Numbered from the stretch's first letter, positions 17,604-26,949 are shown. The stretch is DNA of 64,000 nt from Treponema brennaborense DSM 12168 (GCF_000212415.1 NC_015500.1:2790001-2854000); one strand, 5' to 3'. The notes: a model not told the origin generated them from the sequence alone. Translations and numbers: made by a program.

Positions 17604-19370
17604 ATGAGTAAACAAATCGGCATAAAGCTGGCTGACGGAACATTTTATCCGGTCTTGGAAGAAGGTTTGCCCAAACGGAAAATACTCGATTTAACGACGG
17701 TGCAGGACAATCAGACAACCGTAATGGTCGATCTGTACCGCTCGGAAACGGGAACGATGGACGACGCAGAATACGTAGACACGCTGCAGATTTCGGGGCT
17801 GAATCCGCATCCGAGCGGAGAGCCCGATTTGAGTCTTTCCGTAAAATTGGATGAAAACGACACGCTTTCCGCCGAAGTTATCGACGCGGAATCCGGCCGC
17901 CACAGCGGTACGACCGTCCGGCTGATATCGCGTACGCCCGAAGAGCGTTCCGAAGCACCCGATTATACCTTAAACGAAACGGTTGACACCGACGGCGAAC
18001 TGCCGCCGCGGGAAGACGACACGACCGTCATAGACACTTCGGCCTTTGCCGACGACGTGTTCCCCGCCGAGTTCGACACAGCCGAATTCGATACCCCCGA
18101 CTTCGACACCGCCGGCGATGACCCTGAGAACGCCGTTCCTGCTGCCGAATTTACCGAAACGGACGATGCGGAGCTGCCGCCGATGCCGGACTTCACCGAA
18201 TCCGTTCCCGACGACTTTTCTCCGGAAGATTTTGAAATTGCAGCGATACCCGATACGGTTTTTGAAAATGCCGAGCCGGAACCCGCGGAAACGGACACGG
18301 ATATGGAAGCAGATATGGGTACGGAAGCGGATGCCGATAAACCTGCGGACGGCGATTTCCCGGCCGCCGGCGACGACGCACGGCTCGACGCTGACACTTT
18401 CACCGTTACCGACGATCCCTTTGCTGCAGAAGATTCCGCTGCGGACGGCGATTTTCCGGCCGCCGGCGATCCGGCTGCCGAATTCACCGAAACGGACGAT
18501 CTGGATCTGCCGCCGATGCCGGACTTTACCGAATCCGTTCCCGACGAACCCGGCGAATACGACGCCTTCCCTGTAAGCGCTGACGCCGCCGCCGAAAACG
18601 CTGACGACTTTCCTACAAGCACTGACGCTGACAGCGCATCGGACGAACCGGCCCTGCACGAAGACACGCTGCCGGATTTCAGCAAATTTGAACTCCCCGA
18701 CTTTGATGAACTGCATAAAACCGAAGAGCCGCAGCACACGCCGCTGTTCACCGACGACGACTTCGACGACCCGGCGTTCCACACCGATTTTGCCGCGGCA
18801 GACGGAAGCGGCGGCGAACTCGATTTCAGCGGATTATACACCGATGAATTTCCCGAAGGGGAACGGGAACCCGAGCGTAAAAAGAAAAAGCTCACCGTTC
18901 CGGTCATCATCTGCATTATCTGCGCAATCATCTGTTTAGGCGTGCTGGCGGGTATTCTGCTGTACGTGCCGTCGCAGATCAGTATTCAAATTACGCGGAA
19001 GAGCGACGCGGAACTGCAAAGTCACGAACCGGCGGCGCCCGTAACGTCGCTGCCGGAACAACCCGTGCGGATAGAGCCCGTACCCGTGCAGCCGGAACCG
19101 GAACCCGCACCGCTGCCTGAAGCGCCGGCTGCTGAAGAAAACCGCATCGTCGTTGCGGACACACCGGCGGTAATTCCCGCACCGCCGCCGGAGCCGGCCA
19201 AAGAACCGGAACCGGTACGCTATAAGATCAAATGGGGCGACACCTTATGGGATCTGGCGGATTCATACTACAACAATCCGTGGCTGTACAAGAAAATTGC
19301 CAAAGCGAACGGTATCCGTAATCCCGATTACATCATTTCGGGAACGTATATCATGATTCCGCCCAAATAA
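17604..19370 (+). CDS. DnaK substrate-binding-domain-like / acidic linker / membrane helix / LysM protein
   Basis: The 588-residue protein has an unexpected N-terminus. Residues ~5-115 follow the beta-sandwich substrate-binding domain of Hsp70/DnaK: IGIKLADGTFYPV, GLPKRKILDLTTVQDNQTTV, LQISGLNPHPSGEPDLSLS and LDENDTLSAEVIDAESG line up in order with DnaK. The ATPase domain is absent. Next come ~310 very acidic, Pro-containing residues with an internal 74-bp duplication, a Lys-rich stop, one membrane helix (~432-454), a Pro/Glu linker and a C-terminal LysM (~538-587, KWGDTLWDLADSYY). Topology by positive-inside rule: SBD in the cytoplasm, LysM on peptidoglycan. The lytic transglycosylase gene follows 8 bp later. 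Function is unknown. Confidence 0.88.
   Translation: MSKQIGIKLADGTFYPVLEEGLPKRKILDLTTVQDNQTTVMVDLYRSETGTMDDAEYVDTLQISGLNPHPSGEPDLSLSVKLDENDTLSAEVIDAESGRHSGTTVRLISRTPEERSEAPDYTLNETVDTDGELPPREDDTTVIDTSAFADDVFPAEFDTAEFDTPDFDTAGDDPENAVPAAEFTETDDAELPPMPDFTESVPDDFSPEDFEIAAIPDTVFENAEPEPAETDTDMEADMGTEADADKPADGDFPAAGDDARLDADTFTVTDDPFAAEDSAADGDFPAAGDPAAEFTETDDLDLPPMPDFTESVPDEPGEYDAFPVSADAAAENADDFPTSTDADSASDEPALHEDTLPDFSKFELPDFDELHKTEEPQHTPLFTDDDFDDPAFHTDFAAADGSGGELDFSGLYTDEFPEGEREPERKKKKLTVPVIICIICAIICLGVLAGILLYVPSQISIQITRKSDAELQSHEPAAPVTSLPEQPVRIEPVPVQPEPEPAPLPEAPAAEENRIVVADTPAVIPAPPPEPAKEPEPVRYKIKWGDTLWDLADSYYNNPWLYKKIAKANGIRNPDYIISGTYIMIPPK
18141..18214 (+). repeat. internal direct repeat copy 1 in the acidic linker
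   Basis: This 74-bp unit encodes AAEFTETDD, then LPPMPDFTESVPD, and recurs at 18474-18547 with a few substitutions. Confidence 0.85.
18474..18547 (+). repeat. internal direct repeat copy 2 in the acidic linker
   Basis: Second copy of the unit at 18141-18214, in the same frame, encoding the same LPPMPDFTESVPD block. A shorter DGDFPAAGD motif is also duplicated around it. Confidence 0.85.
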
Positions 19371-19378
19371 CGGGGTTT

Positions 19379-21538
19379 ATGAGACGTTCATTCGCCCCGA
19401 TCGTATGGTTTCTGACGATAGCAGTCTGTTTGGCAGCCGGATGCACCGATGCGTCCGGCGCCGATTCTCCGCACATTTCCGGTAAAAACGCGTATTATTT
19501 CCTCGGTGAAAAAAATCTCCGTGCAGGAGACGTCGTTTCCGCGCGCCGTTTTTTTGCCAAGGGCGCAAAAAAATCGGATCCGCCGCTTGCGCGCATGTGT
19601 GCGGAAGCCCTGACGAAAACCGGAACGCTCAAGGAACGCCTTGACGCTGCCGGCAAATACGCGGCAGTCTATTCAGATCTGCCGGCAAAATTGCGCGCGG
19701 CGCAGGAATTTGACGCGGCAAAAGAATACGCCGCCGTCCTGAAACTGACCGAAAACCTCGAAGCCGGTGCGCCGGATGAACTGATCAGATTGCGGCTTAC
19801 CGCGCTCGAAGCCAAACGCTACGCGGCCTTTGCAGCGGAAACCGAAAACTGGTTTTTCTCCCGCCCCGTTTCGCAGGAACACCGCACGTTTTTCGACACG
19901 ATCGGCGTACAGGCGCTTACCGATGCCCTCGGCGACGCCGACGTGCAACTTATCAAATTGCGCCTCAGCGTATACCGCAGGGATTACGCAGGCGCGTTTC
20001 AAATCGTAACGGAACTGCGCGGCGCGCAGGAAGACGGCGAAAGTCGGCTTGCTTCGCTGCCGGAGCAACTGCTCTCAGACGTCGGCAAAACGTTTTTATA
20101 CGGCAGCACCGATTATGCGGCGAACGCGGCTTTTTTTGACAAGGCCGCCACAGCTGCCGAAAAAGCTGCCGCCGAAAAAACCACGGCCGCACGTTCTCGG
20201 CCGGACGCCGCTTCGACGGATAACCCCGTACACGCGCTCTTTTTTACCCGTTTTTACGCGGGACGCCTATACGACCGCGCTTCCGCAGGAAACGTGCGCA
20301 CCGCGGCGGAACGGTATCTGCAGGCAATGCAGGCCGCTCCCGATGCCGACTATTACGACAACGCGCTGTGGTATTATTTTTCCGTTCAACTGAAAATCTC
20401 ACCGGACGCGGCGGAGCGCGCGCTTGCCGAATTCATCGGCACCGTGAACGATCCGTCCTATTACGCGGACTTTTTCGACGCACTGTGCGTTACGCTTTTT
20501 TCCGGCAGAAAATGGCAGCAGCTCTATCGCGTCTACCGCCTTATCGAGCCGTACGCCGACGCGGAAACTGTCTCCAAATACGCATACGTATGCGCCCGCC
20601 TTATCGAAGAAAAGCGGCTGATCCCGGAAGACGCCGCGGCGGCGAAGCCGCAGAATCCGGAAACACTCGCGCGCACGCTGTTTGAACGGGCGTACCGGCC
20701 CGGCGGCGCACCGTATTACCGAATGCTTGCCGGATATCGCCTCGGCACCGGCGCGCAGGAAAATCGGGAAACCCTGTATCGGACGGAGCTCGAGGCGCTT
20801 TCCGCACCCGATGAAAAACGGGAACTCCTGCTTTCCGGCTACGCCGCGTACGGACTGCCGGAACTCATTTACACTGAGTGGCAAAAAGATCCGCTTTCCG
20901 TCCGCATCACGGCAACCGCGCAGGCTGCGGATTTTCTTTCAAGCTGCGCCGATCCCGAATACCGCTCGCAGGGACTCAGAATGATGTCGAACGCTTTATA
21001 CCATGCGGATACGCAGCCGACCGAAGCGATGTATGAAACGGCGTATCCTCGGCTGTATCGAGATGAAATAACGGACGCGGCGGCGCAGTACGGATTGAGC
21101 GAATACGTGCTGTACGCACTTATCAGAAGCGAAAGCTTTTTTGATCCGCTCATCATGTCTCACGCCGGAGCAATCGGCCTTGCGCAGCTTATGGCACCGA
21201 CCGCAACCGATATCGCACGGAAATTGAAACTGAGCGAATACGATTTGGAAGACGCGCGCACGAACATACGGTTCGGCGCGTTTTATCTTGAAGAATTAAT
21301 CCGCCGACTCGACGGTTCGGTGCTCGACGCACTGTTCGCCTACAACGGCGGCATCACGCGCGTGCGCAATTGGAAAAAGGACTCGGGCGGACTGCCGCCG
21401 GATCTGTTTCTTGAAACGATTCCGTTCGCCGAAACGCGCGAATACGGCCGCAAAGTTACGTCGGCGGCAGTCTGGTACGGCATACTGTACTACGACAAAT
21501 CGGCTGCCGACGTAATCCGGGAAATCATGTCATTTTGA
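19379..21538 (+). CDS. soluble-lytic-transglycosylase-type lipoprotein (Slt, GH23)
   Basis: This 719-residue protein is a lytic transglycosylase that would cleave the glycan strands of peptidoglycan. The N-terminus is a lipoprotein signal (LTIAVCLAAGC, Cys ~22). Residues ~35-560 are a helical, TPR-like superhelix as in Slt70. The catalytic SLT domain is at ~565-700: ALIRSESFFDP, with the catalytic Glu in SES; then AGAIGLAQLMAPTA; DARTNIRFGAFYLEEL; and AYNGGITRVRNW. The gene starts 8 bp after the LysM gene, so the two are co-expressed, pairing a peptidoglycan binder with a peptidoglycan hydrolase. The stop overlaps the convergent cyclase gene by 9 bp. Confidence 0.92.
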   Translation: MRRSFAPIVWFLTIAVCLAAGCTDASGADSPHISGKNAYYFLGEKNLRAGDVVSARRFFAKGAKKSDPPLARMCAEALTKTGTLKERLDAAGKYAAVYSDLPAKLRAAQEFDAAKEYAAVLKLTENLEAGAPDELIRLRLTALEAKRYAAFAAETENWFFSRPVSQEHRTFFDTIGVQALTDALGDADVQLIKLRLSVYRRDYAGAFQIVTELRGAQEDGESRLASLPEQLLSDVGKTFLYGSTDYAANAAFFDKAATAAEKAAAEKTTAARSRPDAASTDNPVHALFFTRFYAGRLYDRASAGNVRTAAERYLQAMQAAPDADYYDNALWYYFSVQLKISPDAAERALAEFIGTVNDPSYYADFFDALCVTLFSGRKWQQLYRVYRLIEPYADAETVSKYAYVCARLIEEKRLIPEDAAAAKPQNPETLARTLFERAYRPGGAPYYRMLAGYRLGTGAQENRETLYRTELEALSAPDEKRELLLSGYAAYGLPELIYTEWQKDPLSVRITATAQAADFLSSCADPEYRSQGLRMMSNALYHADTQPTEAMYETAYPRLYRDEITDAAAQYGLSEYVLYALIRSESFFDPLIMSHAGAIGLAQLMAPTATDIARKLKLSEYDLEDARTNIRFGAFYLEELIRRLDGSVLDALFAYNGGITRVRNWKKDSGGLPPDLFLETIPFAETREYGRKVTSAAVWYGILYYDKSAADVIREIMSF

Positions 21539-23638
21539 CGTCGCAACCCATACGCCGCGCCATGCGGCCGGGTCGGGCGGCTCGGCAATCAGTTCCGCAC
21601 ATTTGCGTACGTAATGGTCGGCGGCGGCGTCCGTTTGCCGGATACTTTTGAACAGCGCGGCGGAATCGGTAAAGCGCCCCTCGTAGAACAGCGCAAGCGC
21701 TTCGGCAAAAACGGTAAAATCGCCCGAACGCCCGTCGTATTCGGCGGCGGACATCGGTTCGTATACGGTAACCGCTTCCGATTTGCCGACGACAGCCGCA
21801 CGCGCCAATTCCCGGAACCGCAAAGCGGTTCCCGCCGCTTCGGCTTCAGTTTTCGCCGCTTCCGTGCACATGCAATATGTCCCGAACTGTTTGTTCAAAC
21901 CTTCCAGACGGGCCGCCAGGTTAACCGCGTCGCCCAGCATCGTGTAGTCGAACCGACTGTGGGAACCCATGTTGCCCACGACAGCTTCACCGGTATTCAA
22001 TCCGATACGCATGAAAAACGGCAGCCCCGCACGCTTTTCGAGTTCAGGGCGCAGCTGCGCAAGTTTTTCCTGACAGGCAACCGCCGCTTCAAGCGCACGC
22101 CGCGCGTGATCGGCCTGCGCCACCGGCGCGTTCCAAAACGCAATGACGGCGTCGCCTTCGTATTTATCGATCGTGCCGCCCGATTCCAGAATAATCGCGG
22201 ACATTGCCGAAAGGTAATCGTTCAGCAGCGAAGTTAACGAAGCAGGATCCAGCTTTTCCGAAATGCCGGTAAACCCCTGCACGTCGGAAAAATACATGCT
22301 GATGCGCCGCCGCTCGCCGCCCAGCTGGAGCCGTTCAGGATGCGCAATCAAATCTTCTATGACGACGGGACTCAAATACTGCCTGAACGCCGACTTCAAG
22401 TACCGGCGCTGCCGGCCTTCCTGATTGTAGCTGACGACGACCGAAGCGCCGAATCCCGCAGCCAGCGCGGCCAGCGGCGGAACGAGCGGTATCAGCACAC
22501 CCGCGGCAAAAGCCGCGTATGCCGCCGCCGTATACGAAGCGGCTTCCGCAGCGAATAAAACGGAAGCGGCGTACACACCGAACCGGCGTGACGAAACGGC
22601 TTCGGACGCGAACACCGGAACGGTACCTAAAATCGCGCACAGCAGAAGCAAAAGTGCCGAAACGCCCGCAGGCACCGGACGGATAAACGAATTCTGCAGC
22701 ATGTTGTCGAGCTGCGTAACGTGAACGCCGACGCCCGGATATACGGATGAAACCGGCGTCGTACAGATATCGAACAAACCCGGCGCATAAAAGCCGAAAA
22801 ACACGTACGCGCCTTCAAATTGTTCGGGATCCAAAAGCGGCTGCTCACCGGCGAGCACCGCGTCGTAACTTTGCAGAATCTGCGCCGCGCTGTACGGTAC
22901 GTACGCGTCCAGACCGGACTGAAACCGCAGCAGTCGGCCGGATTCCGGTTCGGAATCCGCCGGAGGCAGCGCGGCGCCGGCAGCCTGCAGCGCCGCCGCG
23001 CCGAGCGCCGGCACGTTATACGAACCGTACCGGTAATAAACGGCGGCGCGGCGTACCGTTTTATCGGCGTCGCTCGAGCCGGTGATGCTTCCCAGCACCG
23101 CCGCGGATCGGCACAACGGATCAATCGGAAACAACGCGGGAGTGCTGCCGGGCGTGCCGTCTCCCGTATCGGCGGGCAGCGGCGCGCCGTCTTTCCAACC
23201 GGAAACGTTCCCCTGCACCGAATCGAAATACACCGTCTGCACGACGCGTCCGTACGACGCGCACGCGGCAGCGAACGCATCGTCGTCGGAAGCGCCGTAA
23301 ACGGACGGTTCGGTGTACAGAACGTCGAACGAAACGGACGCGGCGCCTGCCGATTCAAAAAAACGTACGATGTCGCCGTACGCCGCGCGCGCCCAAGGCC
23401 AGCTCCAGCCGCGCTCGCGCGCCGCCCAGTCGAGACTGTCCTGATCCAGCAGAATCAGCACGATCTCATCCGCCGGACGCACCGAAGACGCGGTAACACG
23501 CATCCGGTGATCGTACAGGGCGTTTTCCGCCGAGCGGAACACACCGGCGGCAGACAACACGGCGGCGAGCGCGAACGAAGCGGCCGCGATAGCGAGCGAA
23601 CGCAGTATCAAATTTCTGCGAGTACTTTCTTCCGCCAT
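21530..23638 (-). CDS. CHASE2-domain class III adenylate cyclase
   Basis: The 702-residue receptor has an N-terminal helix, an extracytoplasmic CHASE2 sensor (~35-330; SFDVLYTEPSVYG), three further membrane helices (~340-420) and a C-terminal class III cyclase domain. Metal-binding Asp residues are in MYFSDVQGFT and KYEGDAVIAFW. The purine-contacting Lys (DKYEGD) and the position before MLGDAVN, a Thr in DYTMLGD, form a Lys/Thr pair as in known bacterial adenylate cyclases, and the transition-state Asn/Arg are in NLAARLE. It should therefore make cAMP rather than cGMP. It is last in an operon with M48 peptidase and SH3 protein genes (11 bp gap). The CHASE2 ligand is unknown. Confidence 0.92.
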   Translation of the reverse strand: MAEESTRRNLILRSLAIAAASFALAAVLSAAGVFRSAENALYDHRMRVTASSVRPADEIVLILLDQDSLDWAARERGWSWPWARAAYGDIVRFFESAGAASVSFDVLYTEPSVYGASDDDAFAAACASYGRVVQTVYFDSVQGNVSGWKDGAPLPADTGDGTPGSTPALFPIDPLCRSAAVLGSITGSSDADKTVRRAAVYYRYGSYNVPALGAAALQAAGAALPPADSEPESGRLLRFQSGLDAYVPYSAAQILQSYDAVLAGEQPLLDPEQFEGAYVFFGFYAPGLFDICTTPVSSVYPGVGVHVTQLDNMLQNSFIRPVPAGVSALLLLLCAILGTVPVFASEAVSSRRFGVYAASVLFAAEAASYTAAAYAAFAAGVLIPLVPPLAALAAGFGASVVVSYNQEGRQRRYLKSAFRQYLSPVVIEDLIAHPERLQLGGERRRISMYFSDVQGFTGISEKLDPASLTSLLNDYLSAMSAIILESGGTIDKYEGDAVIAFWNAPVAQADHARRALEAAVACQEKLAQLRPELEKRAGLPFFMRIGLNTGEAVVGNMGSHSRFDYTMLGDAVNLAARLEGLNKQFGTYCMCTEAAKTEAEAAGTALRFRELARAAVVGKSEAVTVYEPMSAAEYDGRSGDFTVFAEALALFYEGRFTDSAALFKSIRQTDAAADHYVRKCAELIAEPPDPAAWRGVWVATSK

Positions 23639-23648
23639 ACGGAAATCC

Positions 23649-24533
23649 CTAATCCGAAAAGGCCGCGGCCGTAAAACGGTCTCTGCGCGCGGCGGGTATC
23701 GTTACAGCCGGATATTTTTTTACGTCCTGTGAAACTTCCCTGATACGCGACGATGCCGACGGATGCGTGGACGCGAATCCTCCGGAAGAATGCGGCTGCT
23801 TTTCTTTCAGCATCTGCAGCATATCGGTCATTGCCGACGGATCGTATCCGGCACTGCTCATGAGCGCGAGCGCCGTTTTATCGGCGTCGTATTCCTGCGA
23901 TTTTGAATAACCGGTATTGACGAGCGTCGTAACGATTTCATTCACGGATTCGTCCAGCGTATTGGCAAGCTCTGCCAGATCTTTACTTCCGGTAAACGCC
24001 AAAGCGGCACCCGTCGTCGCCAAAAGCGCGCCCGAAATTCGATTCGTTTTTATGGCCTTTATACTGTGCTGCAGCTGGATATGCGCAATCTCGTGAGCAA
24101 GAACGGCGGCGAGCGCGTCTTCACTGTCGGCGCACGCAAGCAATCCGCGCGTAACCAGAATATGACCGCCCGACGTTGCGAACGCGTTGATTTGATCGGT
24201 GTCGAGAATTCCCACCCGATATCCGACGAACAATTCGGGCCGGGCGGAATTGACGACGAGCACTTGGCAAACCGAGTTGACGTACCGTTCCTGCGGTTCA
24301 CTGCGGTACAAATCGTAGGATTCCAGAATGGTAGCGGCAACGGCGCGCCCGATATAATATTCCTGTTCGGGAGTGATATCTTCGGCAGCTTTCGCAATGG
24401 AAACGCCCGCGTTCATTCCGTGATAAACGGCGTCGAACACCGTATCCGACGTGACGCATGAAAAAAACGTAAAAACCGCACCGCAAAGCGCGAATCCGGC
24501 CGCGGCGAAACGTTTGGAAAAAGAGCGGTTCAT
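23649..24533 (-). CDS. M48-family zinc metalloprotease lipoprotein
   Basis: This 294-residue protein has a lipoprotein signal (CGAVFTFFSC, Cys ~26) and an M48 catalytic core: VLAHEIAHIQLQHS at ~145, with a downstream Glu-containing helix SKSQEYDADKTAL, where EYDAD supplies the third zinc ligand. The end STHPSASSRI matches the Oma1/BepA/LoiP group of short periplasmic M48 peptidases (HPxxxxRI). These act in envelope protein quality control. It overlaps the SH3 gene by 4 bp (ATGA type) and precedes the cyclase gene by 10 bp, so the three are translated together. Confidence 0.92.
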   Translation of the reverse strand: MNRSFSKRFAAAGFALCGAVFTFFSCVTSDTVFDAVYHGMNAGVSIAKAAEDITPEQEYYIGRAVAATILESYDLYRSEPQERYVNSVCQVLVVNSARPELFVGYRVGILDTDQINAFATSGGHILVTRGLLACADSEDALAAVLAHEIAHIQLQHSIKAIKTNRISGALLATTGAALAFTGSKDLAELANTLDESVNEIVTTLVNTGYSKSQEYDADKTALALMSSAGYDPSAMTDMLQMLKEKQPHSSGGFASTHPSASSRIREVSQDVKKYPAVTIPAARRDRFTAAAFSD

Positions 24534-25009
24534 TCTGCGCCTCCCGCAAGATTACCTTCGACGATAAAAGCATACAAAAGTTCGGGATCTATTTGCCGGT
24601 TTTCCACCACATCGACCAAATCATAACGCAGCGCGTTATTTCCGCTGCGGAACGCACCTTCCACGTCCGCCGAGAATCCCTTTCCGGCGAGCGCAAGTTC
24701 GTCGGCTGAAGCGGAAACGCTGTTTTTACCGTCCCGTACGACGATCTTTTTCTTTGTCAAACTGGAAACCGGAATCCATCCGCGCACCTGCGGCTGCGTA
24801 CCGGAGACGATTTCCACCCATTTGCCTTTTTCGGAAACGACGGTCACTTGTTCGCCGTACGAAACGGATCCGACCTCCGCAGCGAACATTCCCGTTCCGG
24901 AGCGTACCGCAGACTCCTGTACGTTTACGTACATTTTGTCACCGGTTTTTGCAAAAATTCCCGGCACGCACGCAAGAATCAGCACGCACAAAAACGCACC
25001 TTTTTTCAT
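24530..25009 (-). CDS. exported SH3-domain protein
   Basis: From ATG 25009, preceded by AGGAGGACGATC, the protein is 159 residues with a signal peptide (KKGAFLCVLILACVPGIFA). An ATG 18 bp earlier lies before the ribosome site and is rejected. Residues ~27-85 form a bacterial SH3b domain: MYVNVQESAVRSGTG, then YGEQVTVVSEKGKWVEI, then GWIPVSSL. Such domains bind cell-wall peptides or proteins. The C-terminal half is helical and unassigned. It is first in the SH3-M48-cyclase operon and overlaps the next gene by 4 bp. Confidence 0.85.
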   Translation of the reverse strand: MKKGAFLCVLILACVPGIFAKTGDKMYVNVQESAVRSGTGMFAAEVGSVSYGEQVTVVSEKGKWVEIVSGTQPQVRGWIPVSSLTKKKIVVRDGKNSVSASADELALAGKGFSADVEGAFRSGNNALRYDLVDVVENRQIDPELLYAFIVEGNLAGGAE

Positions 25010-25104
25010 GATCGTCCTCCTCGTCATATGGTTATCAGTATAACATCCCGAACGGCGTTTTTCAATAAAATATTCATATTATAGAACAAAAGACAGTTTT
25101 GCGT

Positions 25105-25110
25105 TATAAT
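25105..25110 (+). promoter_or_regulatory. -10 box upstream of the antiporter gene
   Basis: A perfect TATAAT lies here with no clear -35. It overlaps an in-frame ATG at 25109, which therefore cannot be the translation start, supporting GTG 25172. Confidence 0.45.
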
Positions 25111-25171
25111 GGGGCAAAAAGACGGGACCGTTCACCGCGAACGCAACCGGCCGGTTTATAGGGGTTCAATC

Positions 25172-26896
25172 GTGAATATTTTTGCCGAGTTTTTACCCGA
25201 GTTCATGCACTTTTCAAAGCTGGAAAGTGCGAATCTGATTCTGCTTTTCGGATTAATCATGTTTTTAGGCGCACTCGGAGGGCGTCTGTTCCAAAAATTG
25301 AAAATCCCGCAAGTCGTCGGCTATATCGTGATCGGTATAGTGATAGGTCAATCAGGATTTCAAATTCTGAGTTCAAACGTGATCACGGCGTTGGAACCGG
25401 TAAGCAGCATCGCACTGACGCTCATCGGATTTCTGATCGGCGGAGAACTGAAATCCTCCGTCATAAAAAAATACGGCAAGCAGTTCGTCGGAATTCTGCT
25501 GTTCGAGTCGATCGTGCCGTTCTTCGTCGTGTCGATCGTCGTTACCGGCGTGTCGTATCTGGTTACGAAAGATTTAGGCACTTCGATTGCTTTCGGTTTG
25601 CTGCTCGGTTCGATTGCGTCGGCGACGGCTCCGGCGGCAACGACGGACGTGCTGAAAGAAAACCGGACGCGCGGACCGCTGACCGTTACCGTTTTGGGCA
25701 TAGTCGCCATGGACGACGCGGTGGCGCTGATTCTGTACGCGATCACATCGTCCATAGCGGCGTCGCTGCTCGGCGGACAAGGCGGCAACGTCGGAGCACA
25801 ACTGCTCGGCGTATTGTACGACGTGGGCGGTTCGATCGCGATAGGTTCGCTCGTGGGATTTCTGCTCGGAAAATTCGTTCACAACGTCATGACCGACGAA
25901 GGGCGCATTTTGTCGTTTTCACTCGGTGCGCTGCTTTTAACGACCGGAATCTGCCAGTTTCTTGACTTGGACAACATTCTCGCCGCCATGTCGATCGGAT
26001 TTTTTATGGTCAACTTTGCACCGGTAAAAATACGGCCGACGTTTTCCATGGTGGAAAAATTCACGCCGCCCATTTACGTTTTGTTTTTCGTACTGGTCGG
26101 CGCCAAACTTAACATTTGGAACGTTACCGCGTTCGTCGGCGTGCTCGCACTGGTGTATATCGTCTGCCGTACCGTCGGTAAATCGGTCGGCGCACGGTTC
26201 GGCGCCTGGCTTACGAAAGCGCCGCCGACCGTCGGAAAATATCTGCCGTTCTGTCTGCTCAGTCAGGCGGGCGTCGCCATCGGCCTTTCGATCGCGGCAG
26301 GGCAGGACTTCGCCGCGACTATCGGACCGACGATCATGCTCATCGTTACCGCGACGACGTTCGTCGTGCAGCTGATCGGGCCGGTCTGCGTAAAACACGG
26401 TGTGCAAAAAGCGGGTGAATGCGGACTCGACATAAACGAAGAAGATCTGATGAAGCAGACGAGCGTCGCGGACGTTACCTGGAGCGGTCAGTCCATCTGT
26501 TCGGCCGAATCGCCCGCAATCGTTTCGGAGACGACGACGCTGAACCATATCATCGATTCGTTCAGCCGGAACGGAAATCTGAATTACGCCGTAAAGGACG
26601 CCGACGGGAAACTGATCGGCGTCATCACGATTGAACATTTGAAAGAATGTCTGCTCATAAGCGAATTATCGGAAAGTCTCGTTGCGTTCGACGTTATGGA
26701 GCCGGTAAAGGTTACCTGTACCGGTGAAACGCCCGTTCCCGATATCTACCGGCAGTTTACCGAACACGACACGGAAATGATTCCCATAGTTGCAGCCGGC
26801 GGAAAAGCCGACGGTGTTGCCGAAAAATATGCGATCGATCATTATCTGCATACAAAAATAATCGAACTGCACAAAAAAGTCGAAGCGTTGGGATAA
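25172..26896 (+). CDS. CPA2-type monovalent cation:proton antiporter with C-terminal CBS-like domains
   Basis: The protein (574 residues from GTG 25172, ribosome site AGGGG) has about 12 membrane helices in the Na+/H+ exchanger fold (~15-410). Typical parts are GGRLFQKLKIPQVVGYIVIGIVIGQ, split here as its first half GGRLFQKLKIPQVVGYI, then SIASATAPAATTDVL and VAMDDAVALILYA, where the paired Asp are likely ion-binding. The C-terminal ~130 residues form a CBS-pair-like regulatory module (YAVKDADGKLIGVITIEHL), which often binds adenine nucleotides. It would exchange Na+ or K+ for H+; the ion cannot be set. It converges with the TauE gene across a hairpin. Confidence 0.9.
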   Translation: MNIFAEFLPEFMHFSKLESANLILLFGLIMFLGALGGRLFQKLKIPQVVGYIVIGIVIGQSGFQILSSNVITALEPVSSIALTLIGFLIGGELKSSVIKKYGKQFVGILLFESIVPFFVVSIVVTGVSYLVTKDLGTSIAFGLLLGSIASATAPAATTDVLKENRTRGPLTVTVLGIVAMDDAVALILYAITSSIAASLLGGQGGNVGAQLLGVLYDVGGSIAIGSLVGFLLGKFVHNVMTDEGRILSFSLGALLLTTGICQFLDLDNILAAMSIGFFMVNFAPVKIRPTFSMVEKFTPPIYVLFFVLVGAKLNIWNVTAFVGVLALVYIVCRTVGKSVGARFGAWLTKAPPTVGKYLPFCLLSQAGVAIGLSIAAGQDFAATIGPTIMLIVTATTFVVQLIGPVCVKHGVQKAGECGLDINEEDLMKQTSVADVTWSGQSICSAESPAIVSETTTLNHIIDSFSRNGNLNYAVKDADGKLIGVITIEHLKECLLISELSESLVAFDVMEPVKVTCTGETPVPDIYRQFTEHDTEMIPIVAAGGKADGVAEKYAIDHYLHTKIIELHKKVEALG

Positions 26897-26910
26897 CGGC
26901 GCTGCCGGAA

Positions 26911-26949
26911 ACGAAGCACGGCGGGCAAACGCTGCGCCGTGCCGTTCGT
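26911..26949. terminator. bidirectional hairpin between convergent antiporter and permease genes
   Basis: GCACGGCG (26916-26923) pairs with CGCCGTGC (26935-26942), and ACGAA/TTCGT extends the stem. It fits the space between two convergent stops but lacks a strong T tract on either side. Confidence 0.45.

Noticed and set aside
17963-18931. 322-codon Ser-rich minus-strand frame opposite the acidic linker
   Set aside because: It is the antisense of Asp/Glu-rich repeats, which always gives Ser/Val-rich shadow frames.
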